A DNA stretch of 32,176 nucleotides from Bacteroidales bacterium (GTDB lineage: Bacteria > Bacteroidota > Bacteroidia > Bacteroidales > UBA932): positions 1-32,176 of the forward strand of contig JAGAAD010000086.1 in NCBI GenBank assembly GCA_017615445.1, written 5' to 3'. Positions 15,878 through 24,050 of this stretch are shown here, one piece after another. Position 1 is the stretch's first letter. Each line of letters opens with the position of its first letter. The notes beneath the pieces were generated by a model. That model had not been told where the DNA came from. It did no database searches and saw nothing but the letters and a program-made list of their open reading frames with translations. Made by a program: the position numbers and the translations under genes.

Positions 15878-18570
15878 AATACTTCTTTCAAATAGCGCCC
15901 CGTGACCGACTTAGGGTCCAGCGCCAGATCTTCCGGAGTGCCCTCGGCCACTATGAATCCTCCCTTGCGGCCGCCGTCCGGGCCCATGTCCAGGATCCAG
16001 TCCACGCTGCGCAGCACGTCCAGATTGTGTTCGATTATAATGACGGTATTCCCCTGGTCCACCAGCTTGTGCAGCACTCCCATCAGGGTTTTGATGTCCT
16101 CGGAGTGCAGACCGGTGGTGGGCTCGTCCAGCATATACAAAGTGTTGCCGGTGGATTTCTTGTAGAGCTCCGAAGCGAGTTTCATTCGCTGGCTTTCGCC
16201 GCCCGAAAGGGTGAGGCTCGACTGGCCGAGGCGGATGTAGCCGAGGCCCACATCGAGCAAAGCCTTGAGCTTAGGCGCTATCTTGGGGTTGGACTTGAAG
16301 AATTCATACGCTTCTTCCACTGGCATTTCGAGTATGTCGTTAATGCTCTTGCCTTTGTAGTGGACGGCAAGGGTGTCTTCTTTGTAGCGTTTCCCGGCGC
16401 ATTCGTCGCAGACCACCGCCACCGGCGGCAGGAAGTTCATTTCGATTATCTTCACTCCGGCGCCCTTGCAGGCTTCGCAGCGCCCGCCTTCCACATTGAA
16501 GGAGAAACGGCCCGCCTTGAATCCGCGTACCCTGGCGTCCGGCGTCTGCTCGAAGAGCGCGCGGATGTCGCTGAAGACGCCGGTGAAGGTCGCGGGATTT
16601 GACCGCGGGCTATGCCCGATCGGAGCCTGGTCTATCTCGATCACCTTGTCTATGTTCGAGGCGCCGATTATCTTCTCGTAGGGCAGGCCTTTGCCCCCTT
16701 TGAGTATGGGCATCAGGGTCTCGATCACGAGCGAGGACTTGCCCGAGCCGGACACACCGCTGATTCCTATCATGCAGCCCAGCGGGAACCGGGCGTCCAC
16801 GTTCTTGAGGTTGTTGCCGCTCGCGCCCTTGAGCTCGAGGGTGAGACCGTTGCCTTTCCGGCGCCAGGCTGGAGTCTCCACTGCGCTGCGAGTTTCGCGA
16901 GCCGGGCCGCTGTAGCAGATTCGGCCGCCCTCCTCGCCCGCTCCGGGGCCCACGTCCACTATCCAGTCCGCCGAGCGCATGGTCTCTTCGTCGTGCTCGA
17001 CCACCAGCACGGTGTTGCCCTCGTCGCGCAGCTTTTTCAGCGAGCCGATCAGTTTGCGGTTGTCCCGCTGGTGCAGGCCGATCGACGGTTCGTCCAGGAT
17101 GTAGATGACGTTCACGAGCTTCGAGCCTATCTGGGTCGCCAGCCTGATTCGCTGGCTTTCGCCGCCGGAGAGCGAGCTGGTCGCCCTGTCCAGCGTCAGA
17201 TACTCAAGCCCCACGTCCACCAGGAACCCGACCCTGTCCGTCAGCTCCTTGAGGATGTCGTGCGAGACCGCCTTCGCCTTGCCCGTGAGCTTGCCGGGCA
17301 GCGAAGCCAGCCATCCCTGCAGCTCGCTTATCTCCATCGCGCCCACCTGCGCGATTGTCTTGCCGTCTATCTTGAAGTAGTTAGTCTCCTCGCGCAGGCG
17401 CGTCCCATGGCAGACCGGGCACTCCACCCGCTCTTCGATATCGCCGAGCACGCCCGGCCAGGTCACGCTTTCCGCCAGGCTGCCCTCGCCCACACGGTAG
17501 TACTCTTCCGAGCCATAGACGAGCGTGCTGACCGCCTCGTCCGGCAGAGTGCCGATGGGGTCGTAGAGCGAGAAGCCCATCTTGCGGGCCACGGCGCGGA
17601 CTGCGTCGAACTTGCGGTTTTCGCGCACCCGTCCGAGCGGCACGATCGCGCCTTCGGCGATGCTGGCCGTCTTGTCCGGGATTATCGTGTCCATGTCCAC
17701 GTCCACCACCGTCCCGAGGCCCTTGCAGTGAGGGCAGCAGCCTTCGGGCGAGTTGAACGAGAACGTGTGCGGGGCCGGTTCCTGCAGCGAGATGCCGCTC
17801 TTCGGATCCACCAGGTGGCGGGAGAAGTGCCGCAGTTCGCCGGTTTCATGGTCCAGCACGGCCACCGAGCCCTTGCCCATGCTCAGCGCAGTCTGCACGG
17901 AGGCGCGAATGCGCTGCAGGTCTCCCTCGCCGGGTTTGAGCTTGTCCACCACAAGCTCCACGAAGTGGTTTTTATAGCGGTCCAGCTCGTCCACATCGTT
18001 CAGCTCCTGGATTTCGCCGTCTATGCGCACCTGCTGGAAGCCCTTGCGGCGCAGGCCTTCGAAGAGCTCGCGGTAGTGGCCTTTTCGGCCGCGGACCAGC
18101 GGCGAGAGCAGGATGCACTTGCGGCCGTCGTATTCTTTCAGGATGAGGTCCACTATCTGCGCGTCCGTGTAACTGACCATCTCTTCGCCTGTGACGGGCG
18201 AATAGGCGGTGCTGGCGCGGGCATAGAGCAGACGCAGGAAATCATAGATTTCGGTGATGGTGCCCACCGTGGAACGCGGGTTCGTGCCGGTGGTTTTCTG
18301 GCCGATGGCGATGATAGGGCTGAGGCCCTCGATGCTCTCCACGGCCGGCTTTTCGAGTATGCCGATGAAATGCTTGGCGTAGGGCGAGAGGGTGTTCAGA
18401 TAACGCCTCTGGCCTTCGGCGTAGATGGTATCAAAAGCTAAAGAGGATTTGCCGGAGCCGCTGAGGCCTGTTATCACCACGAACTTCCGGCGCGGGATGT
18501 CCACGTCGATGTCCTTGAGGTTGTTTGCTTTCGCACCTCTTATCCTGATGAAGTCCGGCTTTTCGGCCAT
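15874..18570 (-). CDS. uvrA: Excinuclease ABC subunit A
   Basis: An 898-residue UvrA, the damage-recognition ATPase of nucleotide excision repair. It has two ABC modules: Walker A GLSGSGKSS at 35-43 with signature LSGGESQR at about 467-474, and Walker A GVSGSGKSS at about 605-613 with a second LSGGESQR. The UvrB-binding region is present (about 140-240, LLSPLVRGRKGHYRELFEGL). The second zinc finger is complete (CEAC at 698-701, CDEC at 721-724). The first is not: the second CxxC pair exists (CPHC, 279-282), but where E. coli has CPIC this protein has VDPKSG (254-259). Start ATG 18570 is chosen because the upstream CotH gene stops there in a TAATG overlap; an in-frame ATG at 18600 would lie inside that gene. 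Bacteria may carry more than one uvrA, and I cannot tell whether this is the only one. Confidence 0.93.
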   Translation of the reverse strand: MAEKPDFIRIRGAKANNLKDIDVDIPRRKFVVITGLSGSGKSSLAFDTIYAEGQRRYLNTLSPYAKHFIGILEKPAVESIEGLSPIIAIGQKTTGTNPRSTVGTITEIYDFLRLLYARASTAYSPVTGEEMVSYTDAQIVDLILKEYDGRKCILLSPLVRGRKGHYRELFEGLRRKGFQQVRIDGEIQELNDVDELDRYKNHFVELVVDKLKPGEGDLQRIRASVQTALSMGKGSVAVLDHETGELRHFSRHLVDPKSGISLQEPAPHTFSFNSPEGCCPHCKGLGTVVDVDMDTIIPDKTASIAEGAIVPLGRVRENRKFDAVRAVARKMGFSLYDPIGTLPDEAVSTLVYGSEEYYRVGEGSLAESVTWPGVLGDIEERVECPVCHGTRLREETNYFKIDGKTIAQVGAMEISELQGWLASLPGKLTGKAKAVSHDILKELTDRVGFLVDVGLEYLTLDRATSSLSGGESQRIRLATQIGSKLVNVIYILDEPSIGLHQRDNRKLIGSLKKLRDEGNTVLVVEHDEETMRSADWIVDVGPGAGEEGGRICYSGPARETRSAVETPAWRRKGNGLTLELKGASGNNLKNVDARFPLGCMIGISGVSGSGKSSLVIETLMPILKGGKGLPYEKIIGASNIDKVIEIDQAPIGHSPRSNPATFTGVFSDIRALFEQTPDARVRGFKAGRFSFNVEGGRCEACKGAGVKIIEMNFLPPVAVVCDECAGKRYKEDTLAVHYKGKSINDILEMPVEEAYEFFKSNPKIAPKLKALLDVGLGYIRLGQSSLTLSGGESQRMKLASELYKKSTGNTLYMLDEPTTGLHSEDIKTLMGVLHKLVDQGNTVIIIEHNLDVLRSVDWILDMGPDGGRKGGFIVAEGTPEDLALDPKSVTGRYLKEVL

Positions 18571-20222
18571 TAGAGATTGTTGATGTTCGTGTTCATCCAC
18601 TCAAGGCGCTTGGCGTAGTTCTCCTTGAGCCAGTCCACCTCGCCTTTGTAGGAACCGGTGACTTTGTACTGAGGCCAGTCGTAGGTGTTCAGCCTCTTCC
18701 ACTTGTCGTGGTTGCGCTTAGGGGCGTCGCCCATCTCCTCCACCATTTCGTCTATCTGGTCGTAGAACGCGCGGAATTCCGGATAGACTTCGTTCCAGCG
18801 CTTCTTCACCAGAGAGACGAAGTTCGGGTCCATGAACAGGCGGTAGTACCAGCCGTGGTTGCGGCCGTGGCCATTCTGGTTTTTCACCCACCAGCCTTCC
18901 CAGGGCTGTTTTCCGTCGCCGTAGTAATCGCAGTTGCCAAGACTGATGTCGAAATCCCAGAGATGGTACATCTCAAGCTTTCCGCCCTGCTTGAGGGTGA
19001 GGAAGGTGCTCTTGCGGAGGTTTCCGTCCACGTCTTTGGAAAACTCTTCCACTATGAAGTAGTTGATGAAAGAATTCACATCTATGTACTGCTGGTAGAC
19101 TGCCTGGTAGTCCTTTGCCCAGAGGGCGTCCTCAAAGTCCTTGAAGAACTTCTTGGCATAGGCCAGCTGCTCGTCTGTGGGATACTCCGGATCCTTGAAC
19201 ATCATAGGGTGTCCGTGCTCGGTCTCCCAGCAGACGGGTTCGTCCATGTTGGACTCTATCTCGAAGTACATGTCCCCGGCTTCGGTGTTGATGTTCACCC
19301 TTTCCTTGGAGACCTTTTTGTGCTCGATGAAATCGTAGACCCCGAAATATGTTCCGTTCAGGTAGACCTCAACGGGCACGGCCCTGGGAGTCCAGGACAT
19401 TCCCACTATCTTCGAAAGGCCGAAGCACACGCGGTTTCTCAGCAGGGACTTGTCCACCCAGTTCGCCAGCAGATTCCAGGATTTGTCGTTGCTCAGGTCG
19501 AAGATTCTGGCTTTTTCGTCCAACTTGATCATGAACGGAAGCTTCGGCTTGCCCCAGGGATCCCAGGTGCTGTTTCCTCTTCCCCTGATCTGCATCCTGG
19601 ACTGGAATTCGTCCGTATCCCAGAACTTATGATCCTTGTCCGTGATCTTGATCGTTCCGGTTTTGTAGTCCACCTTGCTGGTGATGGTCTTGCCGTCGTC
19701 CGTGGTCAGATAGATCTTGGGGAGTTCCTTGAAAGGCTCAGGTTCCGGTCCTGGCTGAGGATCGGGGCCCGGAGGCGGAGCGACTTCCTTTTCTTTGTAA
19801 TTGATTACCAGATGGTTACCATTGCTGATACGGATGTGGAGCGCGGCTTTCTGGAGGTAGACATAGAAAGGAAGTGCGTCTTCATCCCTCAGATTCACAT
19901 TACGCGCCACTCCCACCGGAAATCCTCCGACCAGATATTTGTCGTTTTTATCAGTCGCCACCACCCTGGCATCGCCGTCTCCGCAATCGTCGAAGCAGAT
20001 GTCTTCGAGCGACATCTCCACCTTCGACTCGTCCTCGAAGGTGACCTTGAGGATTTCGTCCGTGGTGCTCAATTCATAATAGGTCTTGCCTGTTCTGTAG
20101 GCCACCAGGAGATCTATGTAACCTTTCGGCTGCTTTCGCGGTATTTCCACCGTCACTTCCTTCTCCTGGCAGGAGACGAGCAGCAGTACCGCCGCGGCGA
20201 GTATATGTAAGAATCTTTTCAT
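18570..20222 (-). CDS. CotH-kinase-family lipoprotein
   Basis: A 550-residue exported protein with a lipoprotein signal ending at Cys18 (LLVSC). An N-terminal domain (about 20-145) of unknown type is joined by a Pro/Gly/Glu linker (148-164) to a CotH domain (about 168-480). CotH landmarks are QIRGRGNSTW at about 211-220, KLPFMIKLDEK, WNLLANWVDKSLLRNR, EVYLNGTYFGVYDFIEHKK and the metal-binding-type WDFDISLGN at 422-430. CotH proteins are atypical kinases; those of Bacteroidota lipoproteins have unknown targets and are often linked to surface or extracellular polymers. The frame is open far upstream but that part is the antisense of the EamA gene; ATG 20222 begins the signal peptide. It is the first gene of the CotH-uvrA-regulator unit and is divergent from the EamA gene across 69 bp, in which I see no exact promoter match. 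Confidence 0.9.
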   Translation of the reverse strand: MKRFLHILAAAVLLLVSCQEKEVTVEIPRKQPKGYIDLLVAYRTGKTYYELSTTDEILKVTFEDESKVEMSLEDICFDDCGDGDARVVATDKNDKYLVGGFPVGVARNVNLRDEDALPFYVYLQKAALHIRISNGNHLVINYKEKEVAPPPGPDPQPGPEPEPFKELPKIYLTTDDGKTITSKVDYKTGTIKITDKDHKFWDTDEFQSRMQIRGRGNSTWDPWGKPKLPFMIKLDEKARIFDLSNDKSWNLLANWVDKSLLRNRVCFGLSKIVGMSWTPRAVPVEVYLNGTYFGVYDFIEHKKVSKERVNINTEAGDMYFEIESNMDEPVCWETEHGHPMMFKDPEYPTDEQLAYAKKFFKDFEDALWAKDYQAVYQQYIDVNSFINYFIVEEFSKDVDGNLRKSTFLTLKQGGKLEMYHLWDFDISLGNCDYYGDGKQPWEGWWVKNQNGHGRNHGWYYRLFMDPNFVSLVKKRWNEVYPEFRAFYDQIDEMVEEMGDAPKRNHDKWKRLNTYDWPQYKVTGSYKGEVDWLKENYAKRLEWMNTNINNL

Positions 20223-20291
20223 TTCCTTATGTGTATGGAGTTGCAAGATAGTGATTTTTTGGCTTACTTTGGATAAATTATTTCTGACGCT

Positions 20292-21173
20292 ATGTGGCTT
20301 TGGCTGGCACTCCTCTCCGCCTTTTTGCTCGGATTCTACGACATCTGCAAGAAAAAGGCTCTCGCGAAGAACGGACCGATTGAGGTTCTCTTCGCGGCCA
20401 CCGCCATCAGCACTCTCCTTCTGGCTCCCTGCCTGTTTGTCTACGGCGGCCCGGTCGGGCATCACCTGATGCTCGCGGCGAAGGCCGTGCTGGTCAGCGC
20501 GTCGTGGATCAGCGGCATGTATGCGCTGAAGCTGCTGCCCATCACCACCGTCTCGCCGCTGAAGGCGACGCGCCCGTTCTTCGTGGTGCTGCTGTCGCTG
20601 CTGATCTTCGGGGAGAAGCTGAACGCTCTTCAGTATGCTGGAGTCGCGCTCGCCCTGGCCTCGATCGCACTGATGAGCTTCAGCGGCAAGCGTGATTCCG
20701 CCGGCGCCGGAGACCCAGACCAGCGCAGGGAGCGTCGGGCCGGGTACATAGCCATCAGCGTGTCGATCGCGGCGGGGGTCGCGAGCGCGCTCTACGACAA
20801 GCACATAATGGTTTCCATGAAACCGCTGTTCGTGCAGAGCTGGACCAATCTCTACATCACCGTGGTGGTGGGGCTGTATCTGCTGATAGTCAGAGCTCTC
20901 GCCCGCCGCTCTTCCTCCGGGGTTTCCGCTTTCCGCTGGGATTGGATACTCCTGCTGACGGCAGTGCTGATCACGGGAGCGGACATGGCATATTTCTTCG
21001 CCCTCGGAAGCGAAGGCGCTCTGCTCTCCGTCATCTCCATCGTCCGCCGCTGCGCAGTTCTGGTGACTTTTGTCTTCGGCGCGCTTATCTTCAAGGAAAA
21101 GAACCTGCGCGGAAAGTCCTTCGCCCTGCTGGTGCTGCTGGCTGGTATGGTCTGTCTGATGCTTGCGAATTAA
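20292..21173 (+). CDS. EamA/DMT-family membrane transporter
   Basis: A 293-residue inner-membrane protein with about ten hydrophobic segments in two EamA repeats of about five helices each. The repeats are joined by a basic loop at about residues 137-153 (GKRDSAGAGDPDQRRERRAG). The first repeat ends in the typical PLKATRPFFVVLLSLLIFGEKLNALQYAGVALALASIALM and the second in the parallel RRCAVLVTFVFGALIFKEKNLRGKSFALLVLLAGM, with the Glu-Lys after the fourth helix that is conserved in drug/metabolite exporters. The substrate is unknown; members export amino acids, purines or other small molecules. It is followed 3 bp later by recO, so the two are cotranscribed, and is divergent from the CotH unit. 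Confidence 0.9.
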   Translation: MWLWLALLSAFLLGFYDICKKKALAKNGPIEVLFAATAISTLLLAPCLFVYGGPVGHHLMLAAKAVLVSASWISGMYALKLLPITTVSPLKATRPFFVVLLSLLIFGEKLNALQYAGVALALASIALMSFSGKRDSAGAGDPDQRRERRAGYIAISVSIAAGVASALYDKHIMVSMKPLFVQSWTNLYITVVVGLYLLIVRALARRSSSGVSAFRWDWILLLTAVLITGADMAYFFALGSEGALLSVISIVRRCAVLVTFVFGALIFKEKNLRGKSFALLVLLAGMVCLMLAN

Positions 21174-21176
21174 GCT

Positions 21177-21896
21177 ATGAAGCAGGCTCTGGAGTTCATT
21201 ATTCTTGGGACGACCAAAGTCGGTGAGAAATCGCTGGTACTGCACACCCTGAGCGCCGAGTACGGTCGCAGGAGTTTCATAGTCAGCGTGTCCAAGAGTT
21301 CTTCGATGGCGTTGTTTCTGCCTCTCAATATTCTGAGCGGCGAAGTCAGCGACAACCATCTTTCAGATCTCTGGAGAGTGTCCGGCCTTCGTGCCGAGTA
21401 CCCCCTTGCCGGCATCCGCGGCGATGTGCGCAAAAACACCATGACCATGTTTCTGAGCGAAGTCCTCTTCCGCTGCCTCCGCGACGGGGAATATTCTTTC
21501 GAGCTCTACGACTGGTGCCGCCAGAGTATCCTGACCCTCGATGCGCTTGGAACTACCGATCCCTCCCACGAGGACTCGTCGAAGACTGATCCCTTATCCG
21601 GAGAGGGGACGGTTTCCGGTGACGGGGTTGCTAATTTCCATTTATTGTGGCTGCTGGATCTGTGCGCCGCGCTTGGATTCAGACCGAGTATCGAGGATTT
21701 GATGCCCTTCGCCGGAGAGCGCCTGGAGGACATCCGCGCGCTCCTCGCCCTCGAGCGCCCCGCCGCCCTCCTTCTCCCCCTCTCCGGCTCCCGCCGCTCA
21801 GAAATCGCCTCCGACCTCCTGGAATATCTCTCCTTCCACCTGGACACTCGCCTCAACATCCGCTCCCTCTCCATCCTCCGCGAACTCTATAGCTAG
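21177..21896 (+). CDS. recO: DNA repair protein RecO
   Basis: A 239-residue RecO, which loads RecA onto SSB-coated single-stranded DNA and anneals strands. The N-terminal OB fold is recognisable in IILGTTKVGEKSLVLHTLSAEYGRRSFIVSVSKSS, followed by the helical domain with FLSEVLFRCLRDGEYSFELYDW and VANFHLLWLLDLCAALGF and the ending RSLSILRELYS. It lacks the Cys4 zinc finger, as is usual for the Bacteroidota branch. Residues of about 125-150 (TTDPSHEDSSKTDPLSGEG and following) are extra compared with Bacteroides RecO as I remember it, where only a few residues separate the helix from the ANFHL segment. The stop lies 10 bp before the convergent stop of rdgB and I see no terminator hairpin between them. 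Confidence 0.88.
   Translation: MKQALEFIILGTTKVGEKSLVLHTLSAEYGRRSFIVSVSKSSSMALFLPLNILSGEVSDNHLSDLWRVSGLRAEYPLAGIRGDVRKNTMTMFLSEVLFRCLRDGEYSFELYDWCRQSILTLDALGTTDPSHEDSSKTDPLSGEGTVSGDGVANFHLLWLLDLCAALGFRPSIEDLMPFAGERLEDIRALLALERPAALLLPLSGSRRSEIASDLLEYLSFHLDTRLNIRSLSILRELYS
21549..21626 (+). repeat. In-frame tandem-repeat-like insertion within recO
   Basis: This segment encodes about 26 residues not expected in RecO. GATCCCT occurs at 21558-21564 and again at 21588-21594, exactly 30 bp or ten codons apart, and the encoded peptides align as TDPSHEDSSK and TDPLSGEGTV. The segment is rich in Asp, Ser, Gly and Pro, unlike the flanking helices. Its borders are estimated by comparison with the family from memory. 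Confidence 0.5.
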
Positions 21897-21906
21897 CGGT
21901 CAGCAG

Positions 21907-22563
21907 TTATCCCTCAGTTTTTAGCCAGGCGGCCATGGCGCGAAGGGCCTTGCCGCGATGGGAGATGGAGTTCTTGACTTCTTCCGGGAGTTCAGCGACG
22001 GTGCGATCCGGATATGCGTCGGCAATGAACACCGGATCGTAGCCGAAACCGCCGCATCCTGCCTTCTGGAGGGCGATGCGGCCTTCCATCACACCTTCAA
22101 AGAAATGCTTCTCGCCACCGATAATGAGGGTAACCACACTGCGGAAACGCGCGGTGCGAGGTACCAGGGGCGCAGCGGATGGGTCGCCGGAGTGGCCGAC
22201 AAGAGGGGCGACTGGGTGTCCGGCCCTAGCTGCCTTGTCCAGGGCAGCGAGTTCCGCCAACAATTTGTTCATGTTGTCGTCGAAGCAGCAGCCCTCGCCG
22301 GCATAGCGGGCGGTGAAAACGCCCGGCGCGCCGCCGAGTGCGTCCACCTCCAGTCCGGTGTCGTCCGCGAAGCAGTCCAGCCCTGTGCGCTGATAGATGA
22401 ATTCCGCCTTGATGATGCTGTTTTCCTCCAAAGTCGCTCCGGTCTCTTCCACATCTTCGAGAACACCTGCCTGAGCCGAGCTCAATAGTTCGAACTCAGG
22501 ACCGAGAATCTCCGCAGCTTCGCGGAGCTTCCCCTTATTTCCTGTTGCAAAAACTAATTTCAT
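21907..22563 (-). CDS. rdgB: XTP/dITP diphosphatase (RdgB/HAM1 family)
   Basis: A 218-residue non-canonical purine NTP pyrophosphatase that removes dITP, ITP and XTP from the nucleotide pool. Motifs present are FATGNKGKLREA (5-16), the catalytic FADDTGLEVDALGGAPGVFTARYAGEG (65-91), ARFRSVVTLI (138-147), GFGYDPVF (172-179) and the closing SHRGKA (201-206). The family is usually about 195-205 residues; the excess is a segment at about 113-137 between the helix ending AALDKAAR and the ARFRS strand. Its ATG overlaps the stop of the S41 protease gene as ATGA, so it is the last gene of the synthase-U32-S41-rdgB unit. It converges with recO. Confidence 0.93.
   Translation of the reverse strand: MKLVFATGNKGKLREAAEILGPEFELLSSAQAGVLEDVEETGATLEENSIIKAEFIYQRTGLDCFADDTGLEVDALGGAPGVFTARYAGEGCCFDDNMNKLLAELAALDKAARAGHPVAPLVGHSGDPSAAPLVPRTARFRSVVTLIIGGEKHFFEGVMEGRIALQKAGCGGFGYDPVFIADAYPDRTVAELPEEVKNSISHRGKALRAMAAWLKTEG
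22153..22227 (-). repeat. In-frame tandem-repeat-like insertion within rdgB
   Basis: About 25 extra residues rich in Pro, Ala and Gly are encoded here. The peptide is itself an imperfect tandem duplication: GHPVAPLVGHS followed by GDPSAAPLVPR. On the plus strand the DNA shows the same pattern: GGGGCG followed within a few bases by GGGT and then CCGG, twice (22167-22190 and 22205-22223). The borders are approximate, set by comparison with the family from memory. Confidence 0.55.
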
Positions 22564-24050
22564 ATCGTAGGGCTGGTCAGCGCTGTCTTCAGAGCGTCGT
22601 CGTAGCGGAGGCGCAGCTTGACGCCGGCGGCCTGGTAGTAGTAGCGCACGACTATCTCTTCTTCGATCAAAGGAACTATCTGTTCGCGGACCATGCTGTC
22701 CAATTTCGCCTTGTCGGCTGCGGGCAGTTTCTCGCGGGCGAAGGCGAGGAAGCCGTCGTAGTCGTCCAGCTCAAATATTTCCGCCGGAGCGATGCTTGGG
22801 TGCTCAGCGACATATTTAAGGACATACTGTTCCACATAGCCGCGCATCACGAGCGTGTAGACTATATCGTCGTACTTGGGGGCTTCGAGTTCCACATCCG
22901 GGGTGATGCCGCCGCCGTCGCGGACGATGCGGCCGCCCTTCGTCCGGAACTCGTTCGTGAGCGAGTCCGGGATGTGCGAGACGCTTCCGTCCGCATTGCG
23001 GCGGCTATAGTCTATCGCCTGCACACAGCGGCCGGAGGGGGTGTAGTACTTGCCGATCGTGACCTTGAGCTGCCCGCCGTAGGGCAGGGGCTTGATGCTC
23101 TGGATGAGGCCTTTTCCGAAGGTCCGGCGGCCCATGATGGTGGCGCGGTCCAAGTCCTGCAGCGCGCCGCTCACGATCTCGGACGACGAAGCTGTGCCCG
23201 AGTCCACGAGCACGATCAGCGGGAGCTTCGTGTCCACCGGGTTTTCGTAGGTGCGGTAGACGTCCACATCCTTCGGGTCGCGGCCTTTCGCCGTGACCAC
23301 CACCGATCCGCGCGGCACGAAGAGCGAGACTATCCTGATCGCTTCCTGCATGAGGCCGCCGCCGTTGCCGCGGAGGTCCAGCACCAGGCGCTTCATGCCC
23401 TGCTTTTTCAGCGCGGTCACGTGCGAGCGTATCTCGTCGGCCACGCCCTCGGTGAAGCCGCTCTGGGCTATGTAGCCGGTGGTGGCGTCCAGCATGCCGG
23501 CATACTCCACGTCCGGCAGGTGGATCTTCTCGCGGGTGACCGTGACCTCGACCGTGTCCCTGGTCCAGACCTTTCGGACGAGGAAGCGCACGTCCGTGCC
23601 GGGAGCGCCGCGCATCTTGTCCGAGCAGGCCTTGCTGTCCTTGCCGCGCACCGGCACGCCGTCAATTTCAAGGATTTCGTCGCCGCAGTGGAGCCCCGCT
23701 TTCACGGCCGGCGACCCGGCATAGGGCTCGTTGATCACGACCGGACCGTCCAGGTCGGGCTTGTAGATGATGGCGCCCACTCCGCCGTAGACCTTGCCGA
23801 TCTGCATCTGGAAATCCTCCTGCTCCTCGGCCGGGACATAGACGGTGTACGGGTCCAGCTCGGCGAGCATGGCGTCTATCGCGGCGCGCTCGATCCTGTC
23901 CACAGGGAGCGTGTCCACATACGAGCGGCCGAGCTCCTTGAGGATGGCGTTGTGGATCTCCACCCACTTGCCCAGCTTGAAATTCTTCGATTCGGCGCCG
24001 GCGCTGAGAGTGAGCAGCGCGAGCGCGATTATTATTAACGTCCGTTTCAT
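22560..24050 (-). CDS. S41-family C-terminal processing peptidase with PDZ domain
   Basis: A 496-residue exported serine protease. A signal peptide covers about residues 1-18. The N-terminal helical region leads to a PDZ domain (about 85-175: YGGVGAIIYK, PAVKAGLHCGDEILEIDG) and the S41 catalytic core (about 190-350). The catalytic dyad is Ser288 in GTASSSEI and Lys313 in FGKGLIQ, 25 residues apart, as in Prc/CtpA enzymes. The LDLRGNGGG segment at 225-232 is intact. A C-terminal extension follows. ATG 24050 is chosen over the in-frame ATG at 24062 because it forms an ATGA overlap with the U32 stop and begins the signal peptide directly. It probably trims or degrades periplasmic proteins; the substrate is unknown. 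Confidence 0.93.
   Translation of the reverse strand: MKRTLIIIALALLTLSAGAESKNFKLGKWVEIHNAILKELGRSYVDTLPVDRIERAAIDAMLAELDPYTVYVPAEEQEDFQMQIGKVYGGVGAIIYKPDLDGPVVINEPYAGSPAVKAGLHCGDEILEIDGVPVRGKDSKACSDKMRGAPGTDVRFLVRKVWTRDTVEVTVTREKIHLPDVEYAGMLDATTGYIAQSGFTEGVADEIRSHVTALKKQGMKRLVLDLRGNGGGLMQEAIRIVSLFVPRGSVVVTAKGRDPKDVDVYRTYENPVDTKLPLIVLVDSGTASSSEIVSGALQDLDRATIMGRRTFGKGLIQSIKPLPYGGQLKVTIGKYYTPSGRCVQAIDYSRRNADGSVSHIPDSLTNEFRTKGGRIVRDGGGITPDVELEAPKYDDIVYTLVMRGYVEQYVLKYVAEHPSIAPAEIFELDDYDGFLAFAREKLPAADKAKLDSMVREQIVPLIEEEIVVRYYYQAAGVKLRLRYDDALKTALTSPTI

Noticed and set aside
16612..18441. A plus-strand open frame of 609 codons opposite uvrA
   Set aside because: It is antisense to a gene with full UvrA motifs, has no recognisable domain, and has an Ala/His/Arg composition typical of a shadow frame.
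20700..20760. The basic loop of the EamA transporter as a fourth in-frame repeat insertion
   Set aside because: It is short, joins the two EamA repeats where loops vary, and has no palindrome or tandem pattern I could support.
20223..21359. Upstream in-frame extension of the CotH gene
   Set aside because: It is antisense to the EamA and recO genes. The lipoprotein signal peptide begins at ATG 20222.
22545..24038. A plus-strand open frame of 497 codons opposite the S41 protease
   Set aside because: It covers exactly the antisense of the protease gene and shows no motif.
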